Shown: positions 35,534 to 45,370 of the stretch, piece after piece | Numbering within the stretch: the first letter of the stretch is position 1 | Layout: every line of letters begins with the position of its first letter | Source of the DNA: Gemmobacter caeni | GTDB lineage: Bacteria > Pseudomonadota > Alphaproteobacteria > Rhodobacterales > Rhodobacteraceae | Assembly: GCF_003054195.1 (NCBI RefSeq) | Contig: NZ_QBKP01000017.1 | Span: 1 to 64,000 of the forward strand | Reading direction: 5' to 3' | Length of the DNA: 64,000 nucleotides | The notes under the pieces: generated by a model | Told to the model about the DNA's origin: nothing | The model's input: only the letters and a program-made list of their open reading frames with translations | Databases searched by the model: none | Made by a program: the position numbers and the translations under genes

Positions 35534-36193
35534 ATGAGCCAACGCATCGCAATCGTCACCGGCGCCTCGCGCGGCCTCGGCGCCGCCATCGCCGAGGAAC
35601 TGGCCTGCCGGGGCTGGCATGTCGTCGCCGTGGCCCGCACCACCGGCGGGCTGGAAGAGGTGGATGACCGGGTGAAAGCCGCCCGCCAGCCCGGCGCGGG
35701 CGAGCTGACCCTTGCCCCCATGGACATCACCAATGACGACGCCATGGCCCATCTGTGCCGCGCGGTCTATGACCGCTGGGGCCATGCCGATCTCTGGGTC
35801 CATACCGCCATCCATGCGGCCCCGCTGGCCCCGGCGAACTTCCTTGATGTGAAGGACTGGGACAAATCCATCGCCACCAATGTGCGGGCGACCGGCGTTC
35901 TGATTCCGATGATGGAGCCGCTGCTGCGCGGCTCCGACCGGGCAACGGCGCTGTTCCTTGACGATCCGCATGGCGGCGAGATGTATTACGGCGCTTATGG
36001 TGCCACCAAGGCGGCGCAGATCGCGCTGGCGCGGTCCTGGCAGGCCGAGGCCGCCAAGGTCGGGCCGCGCGTGCTGATCGAAACGCCCGCACCGATGGCC
36101 ACCGCCACCCGCGCGCGTTTCCACCCCGGCGAGGACCGCAGCCCGCTGGCCGATGTGCGGGCCGAGGCGGCGCGTCTGGTCGCGCTGATCTGA
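35534..36193 (+). CDS. Short-chain dehydrogenase/reductase
   Basis: 219 residues. AIVTGASRGLGAAIA is the nucleotide-binding motif; YYGAYGATKAAQIALA holds the Tyr-x-x-x-Lys (Tyr-Gly-Ala-Thr-Lys). In the middle VHTAIHAAPLAP stands where many SDRs have NNAG. Start at 35534 with GGAGG at 8 bases. Substrate unknown. Confidence 0.88.
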   Translation: MSQRIAIVTGASRGLGAAIAEELACRGWHVVAVARTTGGLEEVDDRVKAARQPGAGELTLAPMDITNDDAMAHLCRAVYDRWGHADLWVHTAIHAAPLAPANFLDVKDWDKSIATNVRATGVLIPMMEPLLRGSDRATALFLDDPHGGEMYYGAYGATKAAQIALARSWQAEAAKVGPRVLIETPAPMATATRARFHPGEDRSPLADVRAEAARLVALI

Positions 36194-36219
36194 CCGTAGT
36201 GCCCTCGGAAACTGCAGAG

Positions 36220-36279
36220 CGGGGGCTGTTTGCCCCCGTCGCCTGCGGCGACTCCCCCGAGGATATTTTCAGACAGAAA
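36220..36279. repeat. Dispersed intergenic repeat, copy 5
   Basis: CGGGGGC-TGTTT-GCCCCCG, then GTCGCC-TGC-GGCGAC, then CCCCCGAGGATATTTTCAGA. It lies between converging genes. Confidence 0.65.
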
Positions 36280-36283
36280 ATGC

Positions 36284-37186
36284 CTATTCCAGCCGAGCCG
36301 GGAAGCCTTCGGCGCGCAGGTCGGTGCCCAGCAGATCTTCCAGCAGCTTGACGATCTGCGACGATTGCGCGCTGCCGCCATAGGCGGCCTTGCCCTTCAG
36401 GAAGGTCTGGTTCACCAGCGAGGCCAGATCCAGCGGCACGCCAAATTCGCGGCCGAAGCCCATGGCAAAGCCCAGATCCTTCAGCGCCAGATCCATGGTG
36501 AAGGCGATGTCATAGCTGCCGTTCAGGATCAGCTGGCCCTCGGTTTCATGCACGAAGCTGTTGCCGGATGAGGCCTGGATCGCCTCCCACGCGGTTTTCA
36601 GGTCCAGCCCGCCGCGTTTGGCCAGCATCATCGCCTCGCCATCGGCGACCAGATGGATGAAGGCCAGCATGTTGGTGATGACCTTGATCACCGCCGCGCT
36701 GCCCAGCGGCCCCATGTGGAAATGCTGCCCGCCGATGGCATCGAGCGCGGGCTTGTGCGTCTCGTAAAGCGCAGGCTCGCCCCCCACCAGAACCGTGATC
36801 TGGCCGCGCGCTGCCAGATGCACGCCGCCGGTGACCGGCGCCTCCAGCATGGCGACGCCCTGGTCCGCCGCCAGCTGGCCCAGCCGCAGCACATCGTCGC
36901 GGCCGAGCGTGGAATTCTCGATCCAGTGCGCGCCGGGCTTCATCACCGGCAGGATCTGCGCCAGCACGGTCTCGCTGATCTGCGGCGAGGGCAGGCAGGT
37001 GAAAACGTGATCCACCTCTGCCGCCAGTTCCGCCGCCGAGGTAGCCACCCGCGCGCCCATCGCGCGGTGGCGTTCTGACAGCGCCGGGTTACGGTCGTAG
37101 ACCGTCACATCGAAGCCCGCGCCGATCAGGCTGGCCGCAAGATGCCCGCCCAGATTGCCCAGTCCGACATAACCGTAGCGCATCAT
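36284..37186 (-). CDS. 3-hydroxyisobutyrate-dehydrogenase-like oxidoreductase
   Basis: 300 residues. Nucleotide motif YGYVGLGNLGGHLAASLIGA, substrate motif EAPVTGGVHLAARGQIT, catalytic Lys in AAVIKVITNM. This beta-hydroxyacid dehydrogenase family oxidises 3-hydroxyisobutyrate, tartronate semialdehyde-type and related acids. Its start overlaps the aldehyde dehydrogenase stop by 4 bases, so the two share an operon and probably a pathway. Confidence 0.9.
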   Translation of the reverse strand: MMRYGYVGLGNLGGHLAASLIGAGFDVTVYDRNPALSERHRAMGARVATSAAELAAEVDHVFTCLPSPQISETVLAQILPVMKPGAHWIENSTLGRDDVLRLGQLAADQGVAMLEAPVTGGVHLAARGQITVLVGGEPALYETHKPALDAIGGQHFHMGPLGSAAVIKVITNMLAFIHLVADGEAMMLAKRGGLDLKTAWEAIQASSGNSFVHETEGQLILNGSYDIAFTMDLALKDLGFAMGFGREFGVPLDLASLVNQTFLKGKAAYGGSAQSSQIVKLLEDLLGTDLRAEGFPARLE

Positions 37187-38616
37187 GCCTCTCCATATCC
37201 GACCAGCGCCTTGACCTCGCAGAAGTCATGGATGCCCCAGCCCGCATATTCGCGGCCATTGCCCGATTGCTTGTAGCCGCCGAAGGGGGCGAAGGTGTCC
37301 CAGTCGGGGTAATTGAGGCTCACCTGCCCTGCCCGCAGCCGCCGCCCAACGGCGCGCGCCTCGGCCTCGGGCCCCTGCACATAGGCGGCAAGGCCATAGG
37401 GCGTGTCATTGGCCATGGCGACGGCCTCATCGACCGTATCATAGGGCAGAATGGCCAGCACCGGGCCAAAGATCTCCTCGCGCGCGATGGTCATGTCATT
37501 GGTGACATTGCCAAAGATCGTCGGCCGGGCAAACCAGCCGCGATTGACACCCTCGGGCCGCCCCGGCCCGCCGCAGACCAGCGTGGCACCTTCGGCGATG
37601 CCCTTTTCGATCAGCGCCTGCACCTTGTCGAATTGCATGCGGCTGACCAGCGGCCCCATCGTGGTGGCACTGTCGCGCGGGTCGCCGACGACAACGGCCG
37701 CCGCCGCCCCCGCCGCGATCTCCAGCGCCGCGTCATGCTGCACGCGCGGCACGAACATCCGGGTCGGTGCGTCGCAGCTTTGTCCGGTATTGCCAAAGCA
37801 GCCCTCGACCCCACCGCTGACCGCCGCCGCCAGATCGGCGCCGGGCAGGATGATATTGGCCGATTTGCCGCCGAGTTCCTGCGCCACGCGTTTCACCGTG
37901 GGCGCCGCCGCCGCCGCGACAGCCGTGCCCGCGCGCGTGGACCCCGTGAAGCTGACCATATCCACCTCGGGGTGGCTGCTCATCCGCGCACCGACCACCG
38001 GGCCGTTGCCGTTCACCATGTTGAACACGCCCTTCGGCACGCCCGCCTCGTGGCAAACCTCGGCAAACAGCGTGCCAGACAGCGGTGCGATTTCCGAGGG
38101 TTTCAGCACCATGGTGCAACCGGCGATCAGCGCGGGCGCCACCTTGCAGGCGATCTGGTTCATCGGCCAGTTCCACGGCGTGATCAGCGCGCAGACCCCG
38201 ATGCCTTCGTAAATGATCCGCGTATTGCCGCGCGAATATTCCCAGACCATTTCCTCGGCGGCGGTGATGGTGCTTTCGATATGCACCTGCCCCGCCCAGG
38301 CCTGCGCGCCGCGCGCCCATTCGATCGGCGCGCCCATCTCAAGGCTCATCGCCTGCGCGAAATCCTCGTAACGGCTGTTGTAGACCTCCAGCACGCGGCG
38401 AACCAAAGCAATACGATCCGCCAGCGGCGTGGCGGTATAGCTGTCGAAAGCTGCGCGCGCGGCCAGAATGGCACGGTCGGCATCCGCCTCGGAGCCCAGC
38501 GCCACCTCGGCCACGATCTCTTCGGTCGCCGGGTTTTCCACCCCGATACGCTCGCCCCCCAGAGGGTCGACCCATGCACCGTCGATATAGAATTTCAGCA
38601 GGTTCGCAGGGATCAT
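37183..38616 (-). CDS. NAD(P)-dependent aldehyde dehydrogenase
   Basis: 477 residues, family length. PWNWPMNQ, QELGGKSANIILPG (Glu base) and GCFGNTGQSCDAPTRM (catalytic Cys) are present, as is EEIFGPVLAI near the end. Start at 38616 (MIPANLLKFYIDG); the in-frame extension upstream lies inside the methyltransferase gene. Could oxidise an aldehyde released by the demethylating enzymes upstream. Confidence 0.93.
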   Translation of the reverse strand: MIPANLLKFYIDGAWVDPLGGERIGVENPATEEIVAEVALGSEADADRAILAARAAFDSYTATPLADRIALVRRVLEVYNSRYEDFAQAMSLEMGAPIEWARGAQAWAGQVHIESTITAAEEMVWEYSRGNTRIIYEGIGVCALITPWNWPMNQIACKVAPALIAGCTMVLKPSEIAPLSGTLFAEVCHEAGVPKGVFNMVNGNGPVVGARMSSHPEVDMVSFTGSTRAGTAVAAAAAPTVKRVAQELGGKSANIILPGADLAAAVSGGVEGCFGNTGQSCDAPTRMFVPRVQHDAALEIAAGAAAAVVVGDPRDSATTMGPLVSRMQFDKVQALIEKGIAEGATLVCGGPGRPEGVNRGWFARPTIFGNVTNDMTIAREEIFGPVLAILPYDTVDEAVAMANDTPYGLAAYVQGPEAEARAVGRRLRAGQVSLNYPDWDTFAPFGGYKQSGNGREYAGWGIHDFCEVKALVGYGEA

Positions 38617-38620
38617 GGCA

Positions 38621-40174
38621 TCACCGGAAATGGATGTTGAAACGAGCGCGGATGGCGGCATCAACCTCTGGGGCGATCTGGCAACCGGCCTTGGCGAGGA
38701 TGTCATTCTTGCGCGCAATCGCCCGGTCGAGCAACACCGGCTTGCCTGCCTCGTTCCATTCCTTCGGCGACATGCGGTTGCCGACGACCGGATAGACATA
38801 TTCTGTCTGCATCAGACTCAGCGTCTGGCCAGAGCCGAGGTAATGCCCCGGCCCGCCCAGACAGGCCTCTTTCATCGCGTCGATCGAGGTGGAATCCTCG
38901 GTCACGTCGATGCCGCGCACCAGCCGCATGACCTGCCCCAGAATGTCATCCCCCATGATCAGGCTTTCCAGACAGAAGCCCAGCAGCGAGGCATGCATCC
39001 CGACCGATTCGTAGCACATGTTCAGCCCGGACAGGCCCGCCAGCGTATTGGTGATGCCCTGTTCCCATCCCGCCTGCATGTCGGGCAGCTTGCTGTCGGT
39101 GATGCCCGAGGCGGCACCGCCGGGAAGGTTGTAGAAGCGGTGCATCTGCGCGCAGCCCGCTGTCAGCAGCGCCTGTTCTGCGCTACCGCCCGACATGGCG
39201 CCGGTGCGCAGATCGCTGACAAAGGGCCAGGTGCCGAAGATCGCGGGCGCGCCCTTCTGGATGGCGTTGACATAGACCACCCCGGCCAGACATTCCGCCA
39301 TGGCCTGCACGATGGCCAGCGCAATGGGGGCGGGCGCTGTCGCCCCGGCCTGCCCGGCAGACAGCAGCAGGACCGGCATCCCCCGCCGCACGCAATCCTC
39401 CATCACCATGCAGCTTTCTTCGGCGAATTTCATCGGCGGTACGACAAAGCAATTGGAATTGCTGACAAAAGGCCGCGCGCGCCACGCCTCCTCGCCGCCT
39501 GCCACCATATGCAGCAGGTCGAAACAGCCCGCCACATGGCTCGGGTCGCTGAACGAGGTGCCGACATGTTTGCGCGTACCCGCAAGACAGCCATAGAGCG
39601 TGTTCACATCCATGTCGAAATTGTCCACCACATCGCGGCAGACCATGGTGCGCTGGTAGAAATGGATGTTGTCGAGGTTCTGTACCAGCCGCGCAGCATC
39701 ATACAGATCCTGCGCCGTCGACTCGCGATAGTCCAAAGTCACCGGATCGACGATATGCACCGCCGCCCCCGCCGTGCCAAAATGCACGTTGGAGCCCGAC
39801 AGATGCAGGTCGTATTTCTCATCCCGGCCATACAGCGTCAGGTCGCGCGCCGCGACCGCCAGCATATCCTCGACCAGCGCGCGCGGGAAACGGATGCGCC
39901 CGTCCTCTCCCTGCACCGCCCCGGCCCCGGTCAGGATCTCGACCCCGCTGGCGGGCGCATTGGCCAGCCCGATGACCTCCAGCGCTTCCAGCGCCTGTGC
40001 ATGGATCTTCGCAACCCCTGCCTCGCTCAGCGGCCTGTAACGCCCGCCGGGCATCCCCGCCCGCACCGGCCGCAGCGCCTCGGCCAGCGGCGCCGCCCGC
40101 ACCGCCACCCGCGCCGCCCGCCCACCTGACCGCCGCGCCCGCGACGGTTCGCAAACTTCGCCCGGTTCACTCAT
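38621..40174 (-). CDS. MttB-superfamily trimethylamine-type methyltransferase (no pyrrolysine)
   Basis: 517 residues. Blocks such as GRYRPLSEAGVAKIHAQALE, NIHFYQRTMVCRDVVDN and AGGEEAWRARPFVSNSNCFV match the MttB superfamily. True MttB has an in-frame amber codon read as pyrrolysine; here the frame is open with no TAG, as in MtgB-like members acting on betaines. Methyl groups normally go to a corrinoid protein, which I do not see in this window. GGAG lies 7 bases before the ATG at 40174. It heads an operon with ALDH and HIBADH-like genes, downstream of the two dehydrogenases. Confidence 0.85.
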   Translation of the reverse strand: MSEPGEVCEPSRARRSGGRAARVAVRAAPLAEALRPVRAGMPGGRYRPLSEAGVAKIHAQALEALEVIGLANAPASGVEILTGAGAVQGEDGRIRFPRALVEDMLAVAARDLTLYGRDEKYDLHLSGSNVHFGTAGAAVHIVDPVTLDYRESTAQDLYDAARLVQNLDNIHFYQRTMVCRDVVDNFDMDVNTLYGCLAGTRKHVGTSFSDPSHVAGCFDLLHMVAGGEEAWRARPFVSNSNCFVVPPMKFAEESCMVMEDCVRRGMPVLLLSAGQAGATAPAPIALAIVQAMAECLAGVVYVNAIQKGAPAIFGTWPFVSDLRTGAMSGGSAEQALLTAGCAQMHRFYNLPGGAASGITDSKLPDMQAGWEQGITNTLAGLSGLNMCYESVGMHASLLGFCLESLIMGDDILGQVMRLVRGIDVTEDSTSIDAMKEACLGGPGHYLGSGQTLSLMQTEYVYPVVGNRMSPKEWNEAGKPVLLDRAIARKNDILAKAGCQIAPEVDAAIRARFNIHFR

Positions 40175-40194
40175 CGCACGCTCCTGCCCTGCCT

Positions 40195-40282
40195 TCATCT
40201 TGGCAAAAATATCCTCGGGGGGTCCGGGGGGCAGACAGCCCCCCGGCTTTTCTTCAGTCCGACGGGGCAGACAGCCCCCCGG
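40195..40282. repeat. Dispersed intergenic repeat, copy 6
   Basis: TTCATCTTGGCAAAAATATC, then GGGGGG-CAGACAG-CCCCCC; a second GGGGCAGACAGCCCCCC follows. Clearest copy of the family. Confidence 0.7.
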
Positions 40283-40299
40283 ATTCGGTTCAGATAGCC

Positions 40300-42750
40300 C
40301 TACATCCGCACCCGCGCGGCCTTCGGATCATACATCGGCACCAGCGAGGCCTCGGCCGCATGTCGCACCCCCGCCACCTCGATCTCGTAGCGCGAGGCCA
40401 GAACCTCCGCCTCGCTCTCGCCCGCGCAGGGCACATAGCCCATGCCGATGGCCCCACCGAGCGCATGGCCATAGTTGCCGCTGGTCACCGGCCCGACGAT
40501 CCGGCCATCCCGCACGATGGCTTCGTTATGGAACAGCAGCGGTTCGGGGTCTTTCAGGCGAAACTGAACCATGCGGCGCGAAAGCCCGGCCTCTTCTTTC
40601 CGCAGCACCGCCTCGCGCCCGATGAAACCGGGTTTCGAGGTCCGCACTGCAAAGCCGAGGCCCGCTTCCAGCACATGATCCTCGTCGGTAATGTCATGGC
40701 CGAAGTGGCGGAACGCCTTTTCGATGCGGCAACTGTCGAGCGTATGCAGGCCACACAGCTTCATCTCCGGCGCGGCTTCCTCCAGCGCCTCGAAGACATG
40801 CGCGGCCTGATCGGTCGGCACATAGATCTCCCAGCCCAGTTCGCCCACATAAGTCACCCGATGCGCGCGGGCGAGGCCCATGCCGATCTCGATTTCGCGC
40901 GCAGTGCCGAAGGGATGCGCGGCGTTGGAAAAATCGTTCGGGCTGATCCGTTCCATCACCGCCCGCGCTTGCGGCCCCATCAGGCACAGCACCGCCTCAC
41001 CCGCCGTCACATCGGTGATGACCGCAAAATCCTCGCCCAGATGCCGCCGCAGCCAGGCCAGATCGCGTTGCAGCGTCGCCCCCGGCACCACCAGCAGGAA
41101 GACGGTTTCCGAAAGCCGCGTCACCGTCAGGTCGCTTTCGATGCCGCCGCGTTCATTCAGCATCTGGGTATAGACGATCCGCCCCGGCGCCACGTCGATC
41201 TGATTGGCGCAGACCCGGTTGAGGAAAGCCGCCGCATCACGCCCCTCGACCCGGATCTTGCCGAAGCTCGTCATGTCGAAAAGGCCGACGCCGGTCCGCA
41301 CCGCCATATGTTCGGTGCGCTGATTGTCAAACCAGTTCTGCCGCTTCCACGAATAGCGGTAGTCCCGTTCCTGCCCCTCGGCCGCGAACCAGTTCGCCCG
41401 CTCCCATCCCGCGACCTCGCCAAAGACCGCGCCGCGCGCCTTCAGGTGCTCGTGCAGCGGTGATCGCCGCACCCCGCGCGCGGTGGCCATCTGGCGATAG
41501 GGGAAATGGTCGGCGTAAAGCAGGCCCAGCGTTTCGCTCACCCGCTCTTTCAGGTAGCGGCGGTTCTTCTGGAACGGCTGGGCGCGGCGGATGTCCACCT
41601 CCCACAGGTCAAACGGCGCCTCGCCCTCGGTGATCCAATGCGCCAGCGCCATGCCCGCCCCACCGGAGGAGGCGATGCCGACCGAGTTATAGCCCGCCGC
41701 AATCCAGTAACCGCCCAGTTCCGGCGCCTCCCCCAGATAATAGCGGTCATCGGGGGTAAAGCTTTCCGGCCCGTTGAAGAAGGTATGGATGCCCGCCGTT
41801 TCAAACAGCGGCATACGATTGGTCGCCATCTCAAGGATCGGCGCGAAATGGTCCCAGTCCTCTGGCAGGGTGTCGAATTCGAAATCCTCGCGGATGCCGC
41901 CCATGCCCCAGGGTTTCGCCTTCGGCTCAAACGCACCGACCATCATCTTGCCCGCGTCCGATTTGTAATAGGCGCATTCGTCCGGCACCCGCAGCACCGG
42001 CAGATGGCCGAGGCCGTCAATGCCTTCCGTCACCAGATAGAAATGCTCGCAGGCATGCAGGGGCAGCGTGACACCGCTGGAGGCCGCCAGATCACGCCCC
42101 CACATGCCGCCGCAGTTGATGACGACATCGGCAGCGATATGACCCTGCGCCTCGCCCCGTTGCCAGGACACGCCGGTCACGCGACGGCGGCCATTCTCGG
42201 CCGCCTCGGTCACGCCGGTAACCTTGACGTTCTCGGCAATCGTCGCGCCCTGCATCCGCGCGCCTTTGGCCAGCGCCATGGCAATATTGGCCGGGTCGCA
42301 TTGCCCGTCCAGCGGCAGATGCACCGCCCCCACCACGCCATCGGTGTTCAGATGCGGATACATGGCCTTGACCTCGGCGGGCGAGATCTCGTGCACCGCC
42401 ACGTCGAAGATGCGCGCCACCGTGGCCTGACGCAACAGTTCCTCATGCCGTTCCTTCGTCAGCGCGACCGAGATCGAGCCGACCTGCCGCATCCCCGTTT
42501 CCACCCCGGTTTCCTGCGCCAGCCGGACGTAAAGATCGGCCGAATATTTCGCCAGCCGCGTCATGTTGGCGGAACCGCGCAACTGCCCGATCAGCCCTGC
42601 CGCATGCCATGTGGTGCCTGAAGTCAGCCGCTTGCGCTCCAGCAGCACGATGTCGCGCCACCCGGCCTTCGCCAGATGATAGGCGACCGAACAACCCGAG
42701 ACCCCGCCCCCGATGATCACCGCCCGCGCCTTTTGCGGAAGTTCCGTCAT
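40300..42750 (-). CDS. FAD/GcvT-domain demethylating dehydrogenase, copy 1
   Basis: 816 residues. N-terminal DAO-type FAD domain: AVIIGGGVSGCSVAYHLAKA and SGTTWHAAGLIG, the TWHAAG block holding the His that binds FAD covalently in dimethylglycine and sarcosine dehydrogenases. C-terminal half is GcvT-like (YVGELGWEIYVPTDQ), which passes the removed carbon to tetrahydrofolate. Substrate is an N-methyl amine, perhaps dimethylglycine or sarcosine. AGGAG precedes the ATG at 42750. Confidence 0.92.
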   Translation of the reverse strand: MTELPQKARAVIIGGGVSGCSVAYHLAKAGWRDIVLLERKRLTSGTTWHAAGLIGQLRGSANMTRLAKYSADLYVRLAQETGVETGMRQVGSISVALTKERHEELLRQATVARIFDVAVHEISPAEVKAMYPHLNTDGVVGAVHLPLDGQCDPANIAMALAKGARMQGATIAENVKVTGVTEAAENGRRRVTGVSWQRGEAQGHIAADVVINCGGMWGRDLAASSGVTLPLHACEHFYLVTEGIDGLGHLPVLRVPDECAYYKSDAGKMMVGAFEPKAKPWGMGGIREDFEFDTLPEDWDHFAPILEMATNRMPLFETAGIHTFFNGPESFTPDDRYYLGEAPELGGYWIAAGYNSVGIASSGGAGMALAHWITEGEAPFDLWEVDIRRAQPFQKNRRYLKERVSETLGLLYADHFPYRQMATARGVRRSPLHEHLKARGAVFGEVAGWERANWFAAEGQERDYRYSWKRQNWFDNQRTEHMAVRTGVGLFDMTSFGKIRVEGRDAAAFLNRVCANQIDVAPGRIVYTQMLNERGGIESDLTVTRLSETVFLLVVPGATLQRDLAWLRRHLGEDFAVITDVTAGEAVLCLMGPQARAVMERISPNDFSNAAHPFGTAREIEIGMGLARAHRVTYVGELGWEIYVPTDQAAHVFEALEEAAPEMKLCGLHTLDSCRIEKAFRHFGHDITDEDHVLEAGLGFAVRTSKPGFIGREAVLRKEEAGLSRRMVQFRLKDPEPLLFHNEAIVRDGRIVGPVTSGNYGHALGGAIGMGYVPCAGESEAEVLASRYEIEVAGVRHAAEASLVPMYDPKAARVRM

Positions 42751-42780
42751 GTCACCGCTCCTGCGCCCGCCGCCTGCGGG

Positions 42781-42827
42781 CAAAAGTTTTCCGAAAACTT
42801 TTGCAAATTTCTTTGCAAGAAATTTGC
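42781..42827. repeat. Two tandem AT-rich hairpins
   Basis: CAAAAGTTTTC-C-GAAAACTTTTG (42781-42803) and GCAAATTTCTT-TGC-AAGAAATTTGC (42803-42827) share one base. They fill the gap between the two dehydrogenase genes. Confidence 0.65.
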
Positions 42828-42828
42828 G

Positions 42829-45270
42829 TCACGCCCGGATCCGCGCATTGGCCGGATCCCAGAGCGGTTCATCCTTCTGCACCCGCGCTTTCAGCTTCTC
42901 GCCGAAGATTTCCACCTCGACCTCGGTGCCCGGCACCGCCAGATCGGCGCGGATCATGCCCAGCCCGATGCAGGCGCCGACGCGGTGACCCCAGTAGCCA
43001 CTGGTCAGTTCGCCGACCACCTGACCCTCGTGCCAGATCGTCGACATATAGGGCGGGTCGAAATCGCCGGTCTCGATCACCAGCGTGGCAAAACGCTTGC
43101 TGACCCCCGCCTGCTTTTCCGCCTCCAGCGCCGTCTTGCCCCTGAACGCAGGTTTCGACCAGTCGATGAAGCGCTCCAGCCCGCCTTGCAGCAGGGTGTA
43201 ATCGGTCGAAAGATCGCCTTTCCATGCACGATAGCCCTTTTCCACCCGCAGGCTGTTGAGCGCAAACATGCCAAAGGGTTTCAGCCCATGCCCTTGGCCG
43301 GCGGCCATCACTGCCTCCCAGATGCGCGGCGTATCGGCGTTGCGGGAATGGATTTCCCAGCCAAGTTCGCCCGCGAAGCTGACCCGCATCAGCAGGCAAT
43401 CCGCCCCGGCGATCACCGCCGTCTGCCAGGTCAGCCAGGGGCGGGAAAGATCTGCCTCCGCCACCCCGGCAAGGATGGCGCGCGCATTCGGCCCGGTCAG
43501 GATCTGCGTCGCCCAATCGGCGCTTTCATCGGTGAGGCGCAGCCCCGGTTCGAGATGGCGTTCCAGCCATTCGCGGTCATGCGCCTGCGCCGTGGCGGCG
43601 GTGATGAGCCAAAGCTCGTCCTCCGCCAGCCGCGCCACCGACATCTCGGTGACGATGCGGCCCTTGTCATCGGCGAAATAGGCCAGCCCCAGCCGCCCGA
43701 CCGACGGCACCTTGCCGCTGATCTGCCGTGCGAGCCACTCCGCCGCGCCCGGCCCCGTCAGGCGGAAGCGCGAGAAGCCCGGCAGATCCAGAATCCCCGC
43801 CGCATCCCGCACCGCCGCGCATTCCTCGGCCACCGCGCCGAACCAGGGACCTTCGCGACGCCAGGTCTGGGTGCCTGCTTCGGATATGTCATCGCCCGGC
43901 CGCGCATACCACAGCGCACGTTCCCAGCCGTTATAGGCGCCATACTGCGCGCCCAGCGCCATGGTCTGAGCATGCACCGGGCTGAGGCGGCGGTCGCGCG
44001 CCGCAGGCCAGGCATGATGCGGGAAGTGGATGGCATATTCGTGGCCGTAAACCTCCATCCCTTTCTGCACGCAATAGTCGCGATCTTCCCAGCCGGTGAA
44101 GCGGCGCGGGTCGCAGGACCACATGTCCCATTCGGTCGCGCCCTCGGTCACCCATTCCGCCAGCACCTTGCCCGCGCCCCCGGCCTGACAGATGCCGAAG
44201 GTGAAAACGCAGGCCTCGAAGGCATTGGGCACCCCCGGCATCGGCCCGATCAGCGGATTGCCGTCCGGTGTATAAGGGATCGGCCCGTTGATCACCTTGG
44301 TCAGCGCCGCCTTTTCCAGCAGGGGAACCCGCGCCATGGCATCGGCGATATACCATTCCAGCCGCTCCAGATCGTCGGGGAAAAGCTGGAAGCTGAAATC
44401 CTCGGGGAAGGGATCGTCCTTCGTCACCCAATGCGCCTTGCAATTGCGCTCATAGGGGCCAAGGTTGAAGCCGTACTTTTCCTGCCGCAGGTAATAGCTG
44501 CTGTCCACGTCGCGCAGCAGCGGCAGCTTGTGGCCCACCTCTTTCGACCAGCTTTCGATCTCGGGGATGGTGTCGAACAGCATGTACTGATGGCTCATCA
44601 CCATCATCGGCACGTCGCGGCCAAACCATTTGCCGACCTCGCGGGCATAGTAACCCGCAGCATTCACCACGAATTCACAGCGGATCTCGCCCTTCGGCGT
44701 TGAAACCACCCAGTCGCCGCCCTCGCGCCGCACGCCGGTCGCCGGACAGAAGCGCTCGATCCGCGCGCCCATGGAACGCGCCCCCTTGGCCAAAGCCTGC
44801 GTCAGCTGCGCCGGGTCGATGTCGCCGTCATAGGGATCGTAAAGCGCCCCGGTCAGGTCGTGCGTTTCAAGGAAGGGATAGCGCGTGCGGATGTCCTCAG
44901 GCGACAGGATATCAAGGTCCATCCCCTGATAGCGCCCCATGCCGACGACACGTTTGAATTCCTGCAAGCGTTCCGCCGTATGCGCCAGCCGGACCGAGCC
45001 GGTGACATGGTAGTTCATCGGATAATCGACCTCGGCCCCAAGGCCGCGATAGAGTTGCGCCGAATAGCGCTGCATGTTCATGATCGACCAGCTTGAGGAA
45101 AAGGTCGGCACATTGCCTGCCGCATGCCAGGTGGACCCGGCGGTCAGTTCGTTCTTCTCCAGCAGCACGCAATCGCTCCATCCCGCCTTCGCCAGATGGT
45201 AAAGCGCCGAGGCCCCGACCGCCCCACCCCCGATGATCACAACCCGCGCCGTCGTCGGAAAATCCGCCAT
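42829..45270 (-). CDS. FAD/GcvT-domain demethylating dehydrogenase, copy 2
   Basis: 813 residues, same layout as the neighbour: VVIIGGGAVGASALYHLAKA, AGSTWHAAGNVP with the FAD His, and a GcvT C-terminus (FAGELGWEIHS). The two differ throughout, so they probably act on successive N-methyl substrates. GGAGTGGATC precedes the ATG at 45270. Divergent from the LysR gene by 100 bases, a likely regulatory link. Confidence 0.92.
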   Translation of the reverse strand: MADFPTTARVVIIGGGAVGASALYHLAKAGWSDCVLLEKNELTAGSTWHAAGNVPTFSSSWSIMNMQRYSAQLYRGLGAEVDYPMNYHVTGSVRLAHTAERLQEFKRVVGMGRYQGMDLDILSPEDIRTRYPFLETHDLTGALYDPYDGDIDPAQLTQALAKGARSMGARIERFCPATGVRREGGDWVVSTPKGEIRCEFVVNAAGYYAREVGKWFGRDVPMMVMSHQYMLFDTIPEIESWSKEVGHKLPLLRDVDSSYYLRQEKYGFNLGPYERNCKAHWVTKDDPFPEDFSFQLFPDDLERLEWYIADAMARVPLLEKAALTKVINGPIPYTPDGNPLIGPMPGVPNAFEACVFTFGICQAGGAGKVLAEWVTEGATEWDMWSCDPRRFTGWEDRDYCVQKGMEVYGHEYAIHFPHHAWPAARDRRLSPVHAQTMALGAQYGAYNGWERALWYARPGDDISEAGTQTWRREGPWFGAVAEECAAVRDAAGILDLPGFSRFRLTGPGAAEWLARQISGKVPSVGRLGLAYFADDKGRIVTEMSVARLAEDELWLITAATAQAHDREWLERHLEPGLRLTDESADWATQILTGPNARAILAGVAEADLSRPWLTWQTAVIAGADCLLMRVSFAGELGWEIHSRNADTPRIWEAVMAAGQGHGLKPFGMFALNSLRVEKGYRAWKGDLSTDYTLLQGGLERFIDWSKPAFRGKTALEAEKQAGVSKRFATLVIETGDFDPPYMSTIWHEGQVVGELTSGYWGHRVGACIGLGMIRADLAVPGTEVEVEIFGEKLKARVQKDEPLWDPANARIRA

Positions 45271-45370
45271 GATCCACTCCCTGTTTGGGCGGAGTATCGG
45301 CCCGCATCTTCGCGCTTTCAATTCACCCGGACGCGCCCTATTGATCGGAAAACCCGATCACGGTGCCGCC

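Noticed and set aside
38621-40174. Pyrrolysine-containing MttB
   Set aside because: No in-frame TAG in the coding frame.
42676-44703. Plus-strand open frame of about 675 codons
   Set aside because: Shadow of the FAD/GcvT dehydrogenase with no recognisable domain.
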